A stretch of 64,000 nucleotides of DNA. Source: Deltaproteobacteria bacterium (GTDB taxonomy: Bacteria; Myxococcota_A; Polyangia; Polyangiales; JADJMO01). Shown here piece by piece: positions 48,371 through 56,590 of this stretch. Within the stretch, counting starts at the first letter, position 1. Each line of letters opens with the position of its first letter. A program made the translations under genes and the position numbers. The stretch is taken from contig JANYDK010000145.1 in assembly GCA_025363655.1 (NCBI GenBank), positions 62,001 through 126,000 of the forward strand, read 5' to 3'. Under the pieces are notes generated by a model, which worked only from the letters and a program-made list of their open reading frames with translations, did not search any database and had not been told where the DNA came from.

Positions 48371-50135
48371 GTCGCTTCGCAAGCTCTTCCTGCGCCCCGC
48401 GTTCTTCGCGTTCACGGCGGCCGTCACCGCCTCTGCCTGCGGCGGTGAGCGTCGCTTTCCACTGCGCGATCCGATGACCCGCGACACCGATCTCGATCCG
48501 GTCTCGATCGACTGTCGCGCCGAGCCGACCAAAAAAGATCCGAGCCACGTCGCCTGCGCCCCCGAGCCGTACGTCTCGCCGCTCGCCTGGGACGGCGTCG
48601 ACAACTCTATTTTCCGACCTTTTGCCGAGATTTTTGCGGTCCACGCGACGAGCGAGGCGGTCAACGCCAATGCCCTCGACGAGGTGGCCGAGTCGGCGTG
48701 GTTTCAGAACCGCATCGCCACGAGGCCGATGTCGTTCGAGGAGATCGCCAAGGGCGCGTGCAGCCCCGAGCAGATGCTCATCGACGCCGAGCATGCCCCC
48801 GACGGCTCGTGGATCATCGACAAGGGCAAGGACAACGGCGCCACCGCCGGCTTCCGCGTGAAGATCCCCGGCAAGGGAAAATACATGCTGAAGAGCGACG
48901 GGCCGATGCCCGAGCGCCCGAGCGCGGCGAGCGTGATCGGCTCCGCTGTCTACCACGCGGTCGGCTTCAACATCAGCTGCGAGCAGGTCATCTACATCAA
49001 GCGCTCGGCGCTGAAGCTGACGCCCGGGCTCACCGTCACCGACAACACTTCCATCACGCACCCGTTCGACGAGGCGGCGCTCGAGAAGGTCCTCGAGAGC
49101 ACCGCGAAGAAGGGCGAATACCTGCGTTTTCAAGCCTCCGCTTGGCTCGATGGGCGGCTCCTCGGTCCCTTCCGCTACGAGAAGACGCGCGACGACGATC
49201 CCAACGACGTCATCGATCACCGCGAGCGTCGTGAGCTCCGTGGCGGTCGGCTCCTCGCCGCATGGCTCGATCACTTCGACGCCCGAGAACAAAACACGAT
49301 GGACGTCTGGATCGCGAAGAACCCCGCCGCGGGTCCCGACTCGTCACCCGGCTACGTGCGACATCACTATCTCGACACCAGCGATTGCTTCGGCAGCCTC
49401 TGGGATTGGGACGGCATCTCGCGACGTCTCGGGCGCAGCTATCTGCTCGATTGGGGCGACATCGGGCTCGACTTCATCACCCTCGGCATCGGCACGCGCT
49501 CTTACGAGCGAATTCAGAAAGAGCCCGGGCTCGAGGTCTTTGGCTACTACGGGACGAAGGAGTTCGTGGCCGAAGATTGGGTCAACGAGTATCCGAACCC
49601 GGCGTTCAGTCGGATGACCGAGCGTGATGGCGCGTGGATGGCGCGCATCCTCGCGCGCTTCTCGAAGACGACGGTGCGGCAGCTCGCCGACCTCGGTCGC
49701 TTCGCCGACTCGAAGAAGACCGAGTACCTCGCGAAGGTGATGGAGGGGCGCATTTCGGCGATCCTCGAGCGCTATCTCACGCGCCTGTCGCCGCTCGGTG
49801 ACGTGCACCTGGAGAGCGGCGCCCTCTGCGCGGTCGATCTCGCCGAGCTGCGCGAGGTGCGTCCGGCGTCGTCGTTCCATCATTCGGCTCACCTCGGGGG
49901 CACACCGATCGGCGGCGTGGCCACTCCCCTGACGGTGACGAAGAGCGCGGGCGCCAAGGTCTGCGTGACGTTGCCCGCGCACTTCGCCGCCGATGGGGGC
50001 TCGCTCGACGACGCGAAGGAGCGCTACTTCGCGATCACGATCGAGGACGGCGTCGCCCATCCGCTCGTCGCCTATCTCTACGACGTCGGCCCCGCGCACG
50101 GCTTCAAGCTCGTCGGCGTCGACCGACCCGAGTGA
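48360..50135 (+). CDS. Lipoprotein with weak HipA/Fam20-type kinase-fold features
   Basis: A 591-aa lipoprotein (ASAC, Cys about residue 27). No known family is certain. The middle contains GKYMLKSDGPMPERPSAASV, like the ATP-binding Lys region of HipA/Fam20 kinases, then RRELRGGRLLAAWLDHFDAREQNTMD (Asp-x-Arg-x-x-Asn) and HYLDTSDCFG, reminiscent of catalytic and metal-binding motifs. That reading is inference. A later segment of about 150 residues is beta-rich with Cys in ALCAVDL and KVCVTLP. It starts with a strong GGAGG before ATG 48360 and overlaps the barrel gene, suggesting a barrel-lipoprotein pair at the outer membrane. Confidence 0.78.
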   Translation: MASESLRKLFLRPAFFAFTAAVTASACGGERRFPLRDPMTRDTDLDPVSIDCRAEPTKKDPSHVACAPEPYVSPLAWDGVDNSIFRPFAEIFAVHATSEAVNANALDEVAESAWFQNRIATRPMSFEEIAKGACSPEQMLIDAEHAPDGSWIIDKGKDNGATAGFRVKIPGKGKYMLKSDGPMPERPSAASVIGSAVYHAVGFNISCEQVIYIKRSALKLTPGLTVTDNTSITHPFDEAALEKVLESTAKKGEYLRFQASAWLDGRLLGPFRYEKTRDDDPNDVIDHRERRELRGGRLLAAWLDHFDAREQNTMDVWIAKNPAAGPDSSPGYVRHHYLDTSDCFGSLWDWDGISRRLGRSYLLDWGDIGLDFITLGIGTRSYERIQKEPGLEVFGYYGTKEFVAEDWVNEYPNPAFSRMTERDGAWMARILARFSKTTVRQLADLGRFADSKKTEYLAKVMEGRISAILERYLTRLSPLGDVHLESGALCAVDLAELREVRPASSFHHSAHLGGTPIGGVATPLTVTKSAGAKVCVTLPAHFAADGGSLDDAKERYFAITIEDGVAHPLVAYLYDVGPAHGFKLVGVDRPE

Positions 50136-50166
50136 CGCCTCGTCGTCCGTGTGATCGCAAATCGGC

Positions 50167-51024
50167 CTAGAAATAAGGCGCGCCGAGCCCCGTCGCCCAA
50201 CGGTAGCGAAGCCCGAGCTCGGCGAAGTCGCCGCCGAGAATGCCGATCGAGTCGGGGCTCTTCACCGGCAGAACCAAGAGACCGACCGCCTCGAGGTGAT
50301 CGTCGATGGCGAAGCTGCCGATGAGACCGGCGCGGTAGACGAGCGCGCTCCGTCCCGGGAGATCGATGACCTCGCCGACGACGCCGACGCGGCCGTTGCC
50401 TTCGCTGCCGAGTCGCAACGCGTAGCCGGTGCGCGCGCGGTAGATGGTTGGGGGGCTGGTGATCACTCGCAGCGTCTCTTCGTAGACGAAGAACCCGGCG
50501 GGCACCCCGCGCACCGACGAGGCGGTGAGCACGAGCAGTACGGTGCCGGGCCCGAGAGGAATTCCCCCGGAGAGCTCGGCCTCGAGGGTGACGTACTTCG
50601 AAGTCTGTCCGGTCGTGTCTTGAAGATCGACCGACGAGTAGTTGCTCTGCGGGACGAGAAATTCGCGCTCGCTGGCGCGAAAGGCACGTGCGCCGGCGCG
50701 GAGATCGAACCAGGGAATTTGCACGCGTGCGCCGCCGTACGCGCCGAGGCCGGTGTTGCTGACGATCGGGTTGGCGTCGAGACCGGCCCAGAGCGTGAAG
50801 GGCTTGCCGTAGCCCACGGTGATGCGCGGCCGCAGGTAGAGGTACCCGACGTCGACGGTGGTCGCGAGGAACGGACGCGCTTCGCCGCGTGACCAATAGT
50901 CGCGGTGGACGACCGGCACGCTTCGTCGTTCGTCGACCGTCGGCGCTTGCGCGTTCGCGACGCCGCTGACGCACACGCTCGCGAGGACAATCGCCGTGAA
51001 GGCGCTGAAGAATCGCGCGCGCAT
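50167..51024 (-). CDS. Outer-membrane beta-barrel protein
   Basis: A 285-aa protein with a Sec signal (cleavage near NAQA at about residue 26) and alternating strands (VDVGYLYLRPRITVGYGKPFTLWAG, GGARVQIPWFDLRAGARAF, FAELGLRYRWATGLG) ending in PYF, the aromatic terminus of barrel proteins. Function unknown. Its ATG overlaps the stop of the upstream PAP2 phosphatase gene by one base (TGATG), so the two are coupled and may act together on lipids of the outer membrane. Confidence 0.82.
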   Translation of the reverse strand: MRARFFSAFTAIVLASVCVSGVANAQAPTVDERRSVPVVHRDYWSRGEARPFLATTVDVGYLYLRPRITVGYGKPFTLWAGLDANPIVSNTGLGAYGGARVQIPWFDLRAGARAFRASEREFLVPQSNYSSVDLQDTTGQTSKYVTLEAELSGGIPLGPGTVLLVLTASSVRGVPAGFFVYEETLRVITSPPTIYRARTGYALRLGSEGNGRVGVVGEVIDLPGRSALVYRAGLIGSFAIDDHLEAVGLLVLPVKSPDSIGILGGDFAELGLRYRWATGLGAPYF

Positions 51025-51971
51025 CAGAAGGTCCCCACCAGCTGCACGCCCGTCGGCCCTGGCGCGAGCGACATCGTCGGCCCATTCGCCTTGCCCGACG
51101 TCGAATCGGCACCTCGCCGGTAGTGATGAAGGAGCGGAATTCCTAGGCCAATCGTCGTTCCGACGAGCGCGCCGACGATGACGTCGGAGGCGTAGTGCAT
51201 GTCACCGACCATGCGCAGCGAGGCGACGGTGCCGGCGGCGACGAACCCCGAGACGCAAGTGACGACGTCGGCGGCGCTCTCGAAGAGCTCGAGGCGAAGA
51301 TGATGCGCGCAGATGAGCCCCGCGCTGGTGAACGAGAGCGCGCTGTGACCGCTGAAGAAGCTGCGGTGCTCGGAGTTGGTGTTGCAGTCGATGGCCGTGC
51401 TCTTCGGCTCGGTGCCGCAGCCAGCGACGTACGGACGCTCGCGGCCCGCGAGGAAGGTGGTCGCGCCCTGCACCGCCGCGGAGATCGCCAACGCTTCGGC
51501 GTCGATGAGCGCCATCTGCATCGCCACGTCGTCGCTGCCTCGGTACCAGTAGGCGACCGAGAGCGAGTCGACCAAAATCGGGAACATGGTGAGGAAGCCG
51601 AGGCCGACGTCGCTCGCGTCACGCGCGTTGAGGCGGCCCTGGTAGGTCGGCGCGCGCAACGTGCTGCGCACACGCTCGTCGAAGAGGATGCCGCCGCTCC
51701 ACCCATTCTGCAGCGGCCTCACCAAGACGGCCCCGAGGGCCACGCCGCCAGCGCCGAGCGTGAGCACGATCTCCGGCGTATCCATGCGGTTGAACGACGG
51801 ATCCCAAGTGAGGGGCTTGCCTTCGTGTCGCCGCGGAAGCTCGGTCGCGACGGGCGGGCCGTTGACGGGAAACGTCGAGGCCTCGGCGCGCGCATTGGCC
51901 GGCAAGAGGCCGACGGCGAGGGCGCTCGTGAGGGCGCAAGCGAGCACGGGCAGGGAAGGGGTGAAGTTCAA
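51024..51971 (-). CDS. PAP2-family phosphatase, exported
   Basis: A 315-aa protein with a signal peptide (ending near ARAEA at about residue 30) and several hydrophobic segments. The PAP2 motifs are present: AGRERPY (motif 1, K/R-x6-RP form), SFFSGHSA (motif 2, with the catalytic His) and SLRMVGDMHYASDVIVG (motif 3, with His and Asp). The family removes phosphate from lipid phosphates such as undecaprenyl pyrophosphate or phosphatidic acid. It ends QLVGTF, Phe-terminated. TTG 51971 is the probable start; the longer frame would overlap the divergent gene. Confidence 0.85.
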   Translation of the reverse strand: MNFTPSLPVLACALTSALAVGLLPANARAEASTFPVNGPPVATELPRRHEGKPLTWDPSFNRMDTPEIVLTLGAGGVALGAVLVRPLQNGWSGGILFDERVRSTLRAPTYQGRLNARDASDVGLGFLTMFPILVDSLSVAYWYRGSDDVAMQMALIDAEALAISAAVQGATTFLAGRERPYVAGCGTEPKSTAIDCNTNSEHRSFFSGHSALSFTSAGLICAHHLRLELFESAADVVTCVSGFVAAGTVASLRMVGDMHYASDVIVGALVGTTIGLGIPLLHHYRRGADSTSGKANGPTMSLAPGPTGVQLVGTF

Positions 51972-52009
51972 GGCGGGCTCACGCAGGTAGACAACGAACC
52001 AGGGAACGA

Positions 52010-52015
52010 TACCTT
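52010..52015 (+). promoter_or_regulatory. Putative -10 element TACCTT, leaderless promoter
   Basis: TACCTT, 6-nt spacer GCCGGC, GTG 52022 of the second PAP2 gene. Confidence 0.5.
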
Positions 52016-52021
52016 GCCGGC

Positions 52022-52891
52022 GTGCACCGCGTCTTTCGTCGTTGCAGCACACGCTTTCCCGCGAGCCTTCCCGCGAGCCTTCCCGCGAGCCTTCTCGTCC
52101 TCGTCGCGATGGCCGGTGACGTTCACGCCGATCTCGACGAGCGCCGCTTCCATGTCGATGCCGGTACCGATGGCACGTTGATTGGTCTCGGCGTCGCGCT
52201 CGGGGGATTCCAAGAGTTGCTCATTTCGACGGGCGAGCTGAAGCCGCAAAAGCCTGGCGCTCCTGATAGGTTGCTGGGCCTCGATCGCGCGGCTCTCGGT
52301 CATCCCTTCGATCCGTTCGCGTCGACGTATTCCAACGTCGGGCTCCTCCTCGCGATCGGCTACGCTGGCGTCGAGCCGGTGGTGGAAGGCGCACGTACGA
52401 CGCGGCGTTCGGGCGTCACCGACGGGACGCTCTACGCCGAGAGCCTGGCGCTGACGTGGGCGCTCACCGATCTCGTGAAGCTCGCGGTGCGAAGGCCGAG
52501 GCCGCGCACGTATGGCGCGAGCGAAGGCGACGAGGGCACCACCGACGATAGTTTGTCCTTTTTTTCAGGCCACGCCGCGATCACGTCGACCGTCGGCGCG
52601 ACCGCCACCTACCTCGCGTTCTCGCGCGGGACGACGCCGCGATCGTGGGCGACCCTCGGCGGCGCGGTCGTCCTCGACTTCGTGGTCGGCTATGGCCGCG
52701 TGCGAGCCGGCGCGCACTTTCCCACCGACGTCTTCGCGGGGACGTTGATCGGCGCCGCGATCGGCATCCTCGTCCCGCACCTCCACCGAACGACGAACGT
52801 CGACGCCACGTCGTCGACGTCCTCCAGCGTCAGCATCTCGTCACCCGGAGCACCGCTCAGCCCGACGATGACGTTTGGGTCTACTTTTTAG
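52022..52891 (+). CDS. PAP2-family phosphatase, exported, paralogue of the divergent gene
   Basis: A 289-aa protein. The signal peptide contains three perfect Pro-Ala-Ser-Leu repeats before the hydrophobic core (LLVLVAMAG). PAP2 motifs: KLAVRRPRPRTY, SFFSGHAA and GYGRVRAGAHFPTDVFAG, with all catalytic residues. Membrane-like segments surround them. The last 35 residues are Ser/Thr/Pro-rich and end in FGSTF. It is divergent from the first PAP2 gene with 50 bp between starts. Both end in Phe, which suggests a shared outer-membrane or envelope location. Confidence 0.85.
   Translation: MHRVFRRCSTRFPASLPASLPASLLVLVAMAGDVHADLDERRFHVDAGTDGTLIGLGVALGGFQELLISTGELKPQKPGAPDRLLGLDRAALGHPFDPFASTYSNVGLLLAIGYAGVEPVVEGARTTRRSGVTDGTLYAESLALTWALTDLVKLAVRRPRPRTYGASEGDEGTTDDSLSFFSGHAAITSTVGATATYLAFSRGTTPRSWATLGGAVVLDFVVGYGRVRAGAHFPTDVFAGTLIGAAIGILVPHLHRTTNVDATSSTSSSVSISSPGAPLSPTMTFGSTF
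52058..52093 (+). repeat. In-frame 12-nt tandem repeat, 3 perfect units
   Basis: CCCGCGAGCCTT three times, encoding Pro-Ala-Ser-Leu three times in the signal peptide of the PAP2 protein. Confidence 0.92.
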
Positions 52892-52919
52892 GCGGGTTCG
52901 CTACGTCGGCGGCGCAGAC

Positions 52920-55652
52920 TCAAGGACAGTGCAGCGTGCCTTCGATGCGTCCTTCCGCAGCGCGGTAGATGACGCCTGATTCGATCGTCTCGCCGGTGGC
53001 GGCGCCTGCCCCGTCGACGTTGGCGCAGAGGAGCTCGAAGTCGGAGGGACCTTCGCCCGTCACGGGGTCGAGATCGAGCGCGCTCTGGGTGCCGACGAGA
53101 TCGAGGCCCCCGCCGCCGCCGAGGCGCGTGATGGCGTCGAACACCGGCGTCGGGCCGACCTCGACGAGCGGACCGGGCGGCATCAGGCGCGCGAACGAAC
53201 GCGAGAGCGCGAGCCCGTCGACGGGGCGATCGCCGAGCGCGTAGACCGCATAGGCGAGGAGATAGAACGCGTCGTAGCTGGGGCCGGGGTTGATCATCCG
53301 GCTCACGCTCTTGGCGTTGGCCGCGTTGTATCGAATGACGAAGCGCGCGTTGGTCGTCGAGCTCGAGAGAGACTGCACGGCGAAGAGTCGGCGACGGCGA
53401 TCGGCGTCGCGACCGAGGAACTCGCGGAAGAGCTCGAGATCGTCGCTCGAGACGACGTAGGTCGGGCGTTGCGCGCCCTTGGGCCATCGAGCTTCGACCT
53501 GCTCGACGATCGGCACCGTCGCGGCCGGTCCGCCGACGAGGACGAGGAGGGAAGGGCGCGCCAAAGTCGCCGCGTCGACCACCACCTTCAGATCGGCCGG
53601 CGTAGGAACGGGCGGAAATTCAAGCTCCGTCCACGCATCGCCGTTGTCGAGCGCGGGCTTGCCGTTGAGCACCAGGCTGCGGGAGAGCTTGTCTGCGAAC
53701 GACACGCCCGACGCACTCTTTCCATGCGCGACGGCGACTCGAAGTTGCCGAGGTGGCTGAAGTGGCTCGGCTGAGGTGACGCGCGGACCGAGCACGTCGT
53801 GGAGGATCGCCGCCGTCGCCACCGCGGTGAGATCGAGGCTGAAGGTGGTGCGCCAGACGAGCCGTGGCAGATCGGCCGGCTGCGGAATGCGCGTCACGAG
53901 CGGGCTCGACGACAGCGACGCGACGGTGAGCACGTGGCGCTGCACGAGATAGGAGCCAGCGACGTCGACCACCTCTTGCCCCGACGCGAAGCCGAGGATC
54001 GCCGGCACGCCCACGTCTTCGACGAGATGCTTGGCGACCCGCATCGGATCGTCGGTGTCGTCGCAGGAGACGAGGGCGAGACGTCTCACGTGTCGCGCTG
54101 CATCGGGCCCGACCAGCGCGCTGGTCGCCTTGGCGAGCTCGCTTCGTGCCAGCTCGGTGCCCTGCACGTTCATGTTCCCATAGAGCGCGCCGTTGTCGCC
54201 TTGGGTGGGAAAGAGCGCGCCGATCCAGACGGTGTCGTCGGCCAGGAGATCTCCCGGCTCGTGGTGGACGGTGCACTCGGCGCTCGCCACCGGTGCGCAG
54301 CTTCCATCGGCTCGACACGTGTACGCGGCCCCGCCGTGCTCTTTCGAGCACACGCTCGGGCGACAGGAGGGCCCCGCGCCGCTCGGGCTCGTCGACGCGC
54401 TGCCGGAAATCCCAGCGTCGCTCGTGCTCTTGCGCGCCGCGCGCACCATCGGAATCGCGACCACGACGCCCGCGGTGACGAGCGCCCCGAGCGCTGCGAG
54501 CCCGGCGTAGAGGCGGACGCGCGATGGATGTGCGGCGCCGGTGAGCGCCGCCATCAGCGCCTCCATCGATGCATAGCGACGTGATGGTTCTGCTTCGAGC
54601 CCGATCAAGAGCGCGCGGCGGAGGCGCGGGGGGACGTCGCTCTTCGGCGGCGCCGGGCGAATCGTCATCGCTCGTTTGCGCGCATGGAGCTCTCGGGCGC
54701 TGGCTGCACGAAAGGGACGTTCGCCGTAGAGCCCTTCGTAGAGCGCGACGCAGAAGCAGTAGACGTCGGAGCGAGCGTCGGCCGGCGTGCCCATGACGTT
54801 CTCGGGCGCCATGTACGCCGGCGTGCCCACGAGAAGCCCGGTCTTGGTCAGCTGCGTCTCTTCGGGGATCGCGTCCGAGTCGCCCGAGTCGCTCGAGTCG
54901 TGCGCGTCGGTCCCGTCTTTCGAATCGAGGTCGGCGCCGACGCGCGCGAGGCCGAAGTCGGTCACCCGGACCCTGCCGTCGGTGCCGACGAGCACGTTGT
55001 CGGGCTTGAAATCACGGTGAATGATCCCTGCCGCGTGGGCGCGCGCGAGCCCGCGACCGGCGCGGAGGAAGATGTCGAGCACCTCGCGCCATTCGCGACG
55101 AGTCGCCACCAGCCACTCACGGAGCGTGCCTCCCTCGACCAGCTCCATCGCGATGAAGAGCTGATCGCCGTGCATTCCGACGTCGAAGACGGAGATGACC
55201 TCGGGGTGAGAGAGGCGAGCCATCGACTTCGCCTCGCGCAGGAGCCGCGCTTCGAGATCGGGCCCGCCGCGCCCGTGACGAACGAGCTTGAGGGCGACGC
55301 GTCGATCGAGTGACGGATCACGCGCGGCATAGACGCTCCCCATGCCGCCGACGCCGAGGAGCTCGAGGACTTCGTAGCGTCCGACCCGTGCGCCGGCACG
55401 GAGCGGTTGCGGACCCGACGACGGGACGCCTGGTGAGAGGGGGGTCGGCGAGTTGGAAGGCGTCGGCTTCGCGGTCGCGGCTGGCGACTGCTGCGCCGGT
55501 GGCTCGACCGCACGGGCGACGGCGGCGACGAGTTGCGGGCAGGTGATGCACGACGAGAGATGCCGCTCGACGACGGCCATCCGCGACGCGCCGAGCCGCC
55601 CCTCGACCAGCTCGGCGATCTCGTCGTCGGTGAGGCAGGCGTCGTCCGTCAC
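52920..55652 (-). CDS. Receptor-type serine/threonine kinase: zinc-finger, kinase, TM, periplasmic binding domain
   Basis: A 910-aa protein. N-terminus (residues 1-50): anti-sigma-like zinc finger with His31, Cys35 and Cys38. Kinase (about 92-370): LGVGGMGSVYAA, VALKL, HRD 212-214, DFG 232-234, MAPEN; all catalytic residues kept. A membrane helix follows (about 381-400). The periplasmic part has a Cys-rich hinge (about 428-458) and a type 1 binding-protein fold like branched-chain amino-acid receptors (IGALFPTQGDNGALYGNM, DDTDDPMRVAKHLVEDVG, PSYDAFYLLAYAVYAL). It should sense a small ligand and phosphorylate a target inside. Divergent from the sigma factor gene. Confidence 0.92.
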   Translation of the reverse strand: MTDDACLTDDEIAELVEGRLGASRMAVVERHLSSCITCPQLVAAVARAVEPPAQQSPAATAKPTPSNSPTPLSPGVPSSGPQPLRAGARVGRYEVLELLGVGGMGSVYAARDPSLDRRVALKLVRHGRGGPDLEARLLREAKSMARLSHPEVISVFDVGMHGDQLFIAMELVEGGTLREWLVATRREWREVLDIFLRAGRGLARAHAAGIIHRDFKPDNVLVGTDGRVRVTDFGLARVGADLDSKDGTDAHDSSDSGDSDAIPEETQLTKTGLLVGTPAYMAPENVMGTPADARSDVYCFCVALYEGLYGERPFRAASARELHARKRAMTIRPAPPKSDVPPRLRRALLIGLEAEPSRRYASMEALMAALTGAAHPSRVRLYAGLAALGALVTAGVVVAIPMVRAARKSTSDAGISGSASTSPSGAGPSCRPSVCSKEHGGAAYTCRADGSCAPVASAECTVHHEPGDLLADDTVWIGALFPTQGDNGALYGNMNVQGTELARSELAKATSALVGPDAARHVRRLALVSCDDTDDPMRVAKHLVEDVGVPAILGFASGQEVVDVAGSYLVQRHVLTVASLSSSPLVTRIPQPADLPRLVWRTTFSLDLTAVATAAILHDVLGPRVTSAEPLQPPRQLRVAVAHGKSASGVSFADKLSRSLVLNGKPALDNGDAWTELEFPPVPTPADLKVVVDAATLARPSLLVLVGGPAATVPIVEQVEARWPKGAQRPTYVVSSDDLELFREFLGRDADRRRRLFAVQSLSSSTTNARFVIRYNAANAKSVSRMINPGPSYDAFYLLAYAVYALGDRPVDGLALSRSFARLMPPGPLVEVGPTPVFDAITRLGGGGGLDLVGTQSALDLDPVTGEGPSDFELLCANVDGAGAATGETIESGVIYRAAEGRIEGTLHCP
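54876..54902 (-). repeat. In-frame 9-nt repeat, 3 units, in the kinase gene
   Basis: CGAGTCGCC-like units (plus-strand reading) encode the Asp-Ser-Ser-Asp-Ser-Gly segment in the activation region after DFG of the receptor kinase. Confidence 0.75.
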
Positions 55653-55731
55653 GTCGGACGCGATGGTGGCCCAGCGACGGCGGCAGCGCCAGACCCTGAC
55701 AAGCGCGCTCGATGAGCCTCCGAGGCGATGC

Positions 55732-55737
55732 TAGACT
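55732..55737 (+). promoter_or_regulatory. Putative -10 element TAGACT
   Basis: TAGACT, 11-nt spacer containing GAGAAAG, ATG 55749 of the sigma factor. It lies after the other candidate start, ATG 55728, and so favours 55749. Confidence 0.4.
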
Positions 55738-55748
55738 CCGAGAAAGCG

Positions 55749-56564
55749 ATGGAGGAGACGCGCACGGGGCAGCAGCTCGACGAGCTCCATCGGCTCGGTC
55801 AGGCAGCGTGGCCGAACCTGACGATCGCCGCCGACATGTTCGCGGCGCACATCGGTAAAGTCGCCCGCGACGGTGAGCTGCCGGCGCCCGAGTACGCGTC
55901 CGACGTCTTCCTTGCCTGCGCCTGCGCGCTCGAGGTGCGCGGCGCGGCCGAGGCCTTCGACGCCAGTTTCGCCGCCGATCTCGGGCGCACCATCGCTCGC
56001 ATCGACTCCGATCAAGCCTTCGTCGCCGATGCCTTGCAGACGCTTCGCGAACGGCTGCTGCTCCGTCGCGACAGCGAGATGCCGCGCATCGGCGAGTACA
56101 TGGGGCGCTCGTCGCTGCGCACCTGGCTGACCACCACGGCGAGCCGCACGGCGCTGAATCTACGGCGAAACAAGGACGAACAGTCGCACGATCAGGTGCG
56201 CTCGGACGCCCTCGTGGAGGCCATTCCTCCCGAGCTGATGATGCTCCGCGCGCGATACAAGCCCGAGCTCGAGGCGGCCATTCGCGAAGCCGTGCTCGGC
56301 CTCGAGCAACGCGAACGCGCGCTTCTTCGGCTCAACATCGCCGACAGCCTCAGCATCGACGCCCTCGCCAAAATGTACGGCGTCGGCCGCTCGACCGCCG
56401 CGAGGTGGCTCGCCGCGGCACGCGATTCTCTGGCCGAGCGCACGCGCGCCTGTTTCTGCGCTCGCGCGAAGATCTCCCTCGACGAGTACGACAGCATCGC
56501 CGACGCGCTGCGCAGCGATCTCGAGGTCAGCCTCGCGCAGCAACTCGCGTCGCAAGTCGCCTGA
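55749..56564 (+). CDS. RNA polymerase sigma-70 family factor, Myxococcales type
   Basis: A 271-aa protein. The N-terminal half is helical, with ADLGRTIARIDSDQAFVADALQTLRERLL; region 2-like contacts are IGEYMGRSSLRTWLTTTASRTALNLRR, and region 4-like DNA-binding is ALLRLNIADSLSIDALAKMYGVGRSTAARWLAAARDSL. This arrangement matches the sigma-70 subfamily restricted to Myxococcales (gmx1 type) that often sits beside Ser/Thr kinase genes. The divergent receptor kinase is therefore a likely regulator. ATG 55728 would add seven residues but precedes the TAGACT element. Confidence 0.85.
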   Translation: MEETRTGQQLDELHRLGQAAWPNLTIAADMFAAHIGKVARDGELPAPEYASDVFLACACALEVRGAAEAFDASFAADLGRTIARIDSDQAFVADALQTLRERLLLRRDSEMPRIGEYMGRSSLRTWLTTTASRTALNLRRNKDEQSHDQVRSDALVEAIPPELMMLRARYKPELEAAIREAVLGLEQRERALLRLNIADSLSIDALAKMYGVGRSTAARWLAAARDSLAERTRACFCARAKISLDEYDSIADALRSDLEVSLAQQLASQVA

Positions 56565-56578
56565 GCGGCGGGCTCTGC

Positions 56579-56584
56579 TACGCT
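56579..56584 (+). promoter_or_regulatory. Putative -10 element TACGCT, leaderless promoter
   Basis: TACGCT, 6-nt spacer TTGGGT, ATG 56591 of the Cys-rich lipoprotein. Confidence 0.5.
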
Positions 56585-56590
56585 TTGGGT

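Noticed and set aside
51024-52052. Longer PAP2 protein starting at 52052
   Set aside because: It would overlap the divergent PAP2 gene and place 27 hydrophilic residues before the signal peptide; the TTG at 51971 fits better.
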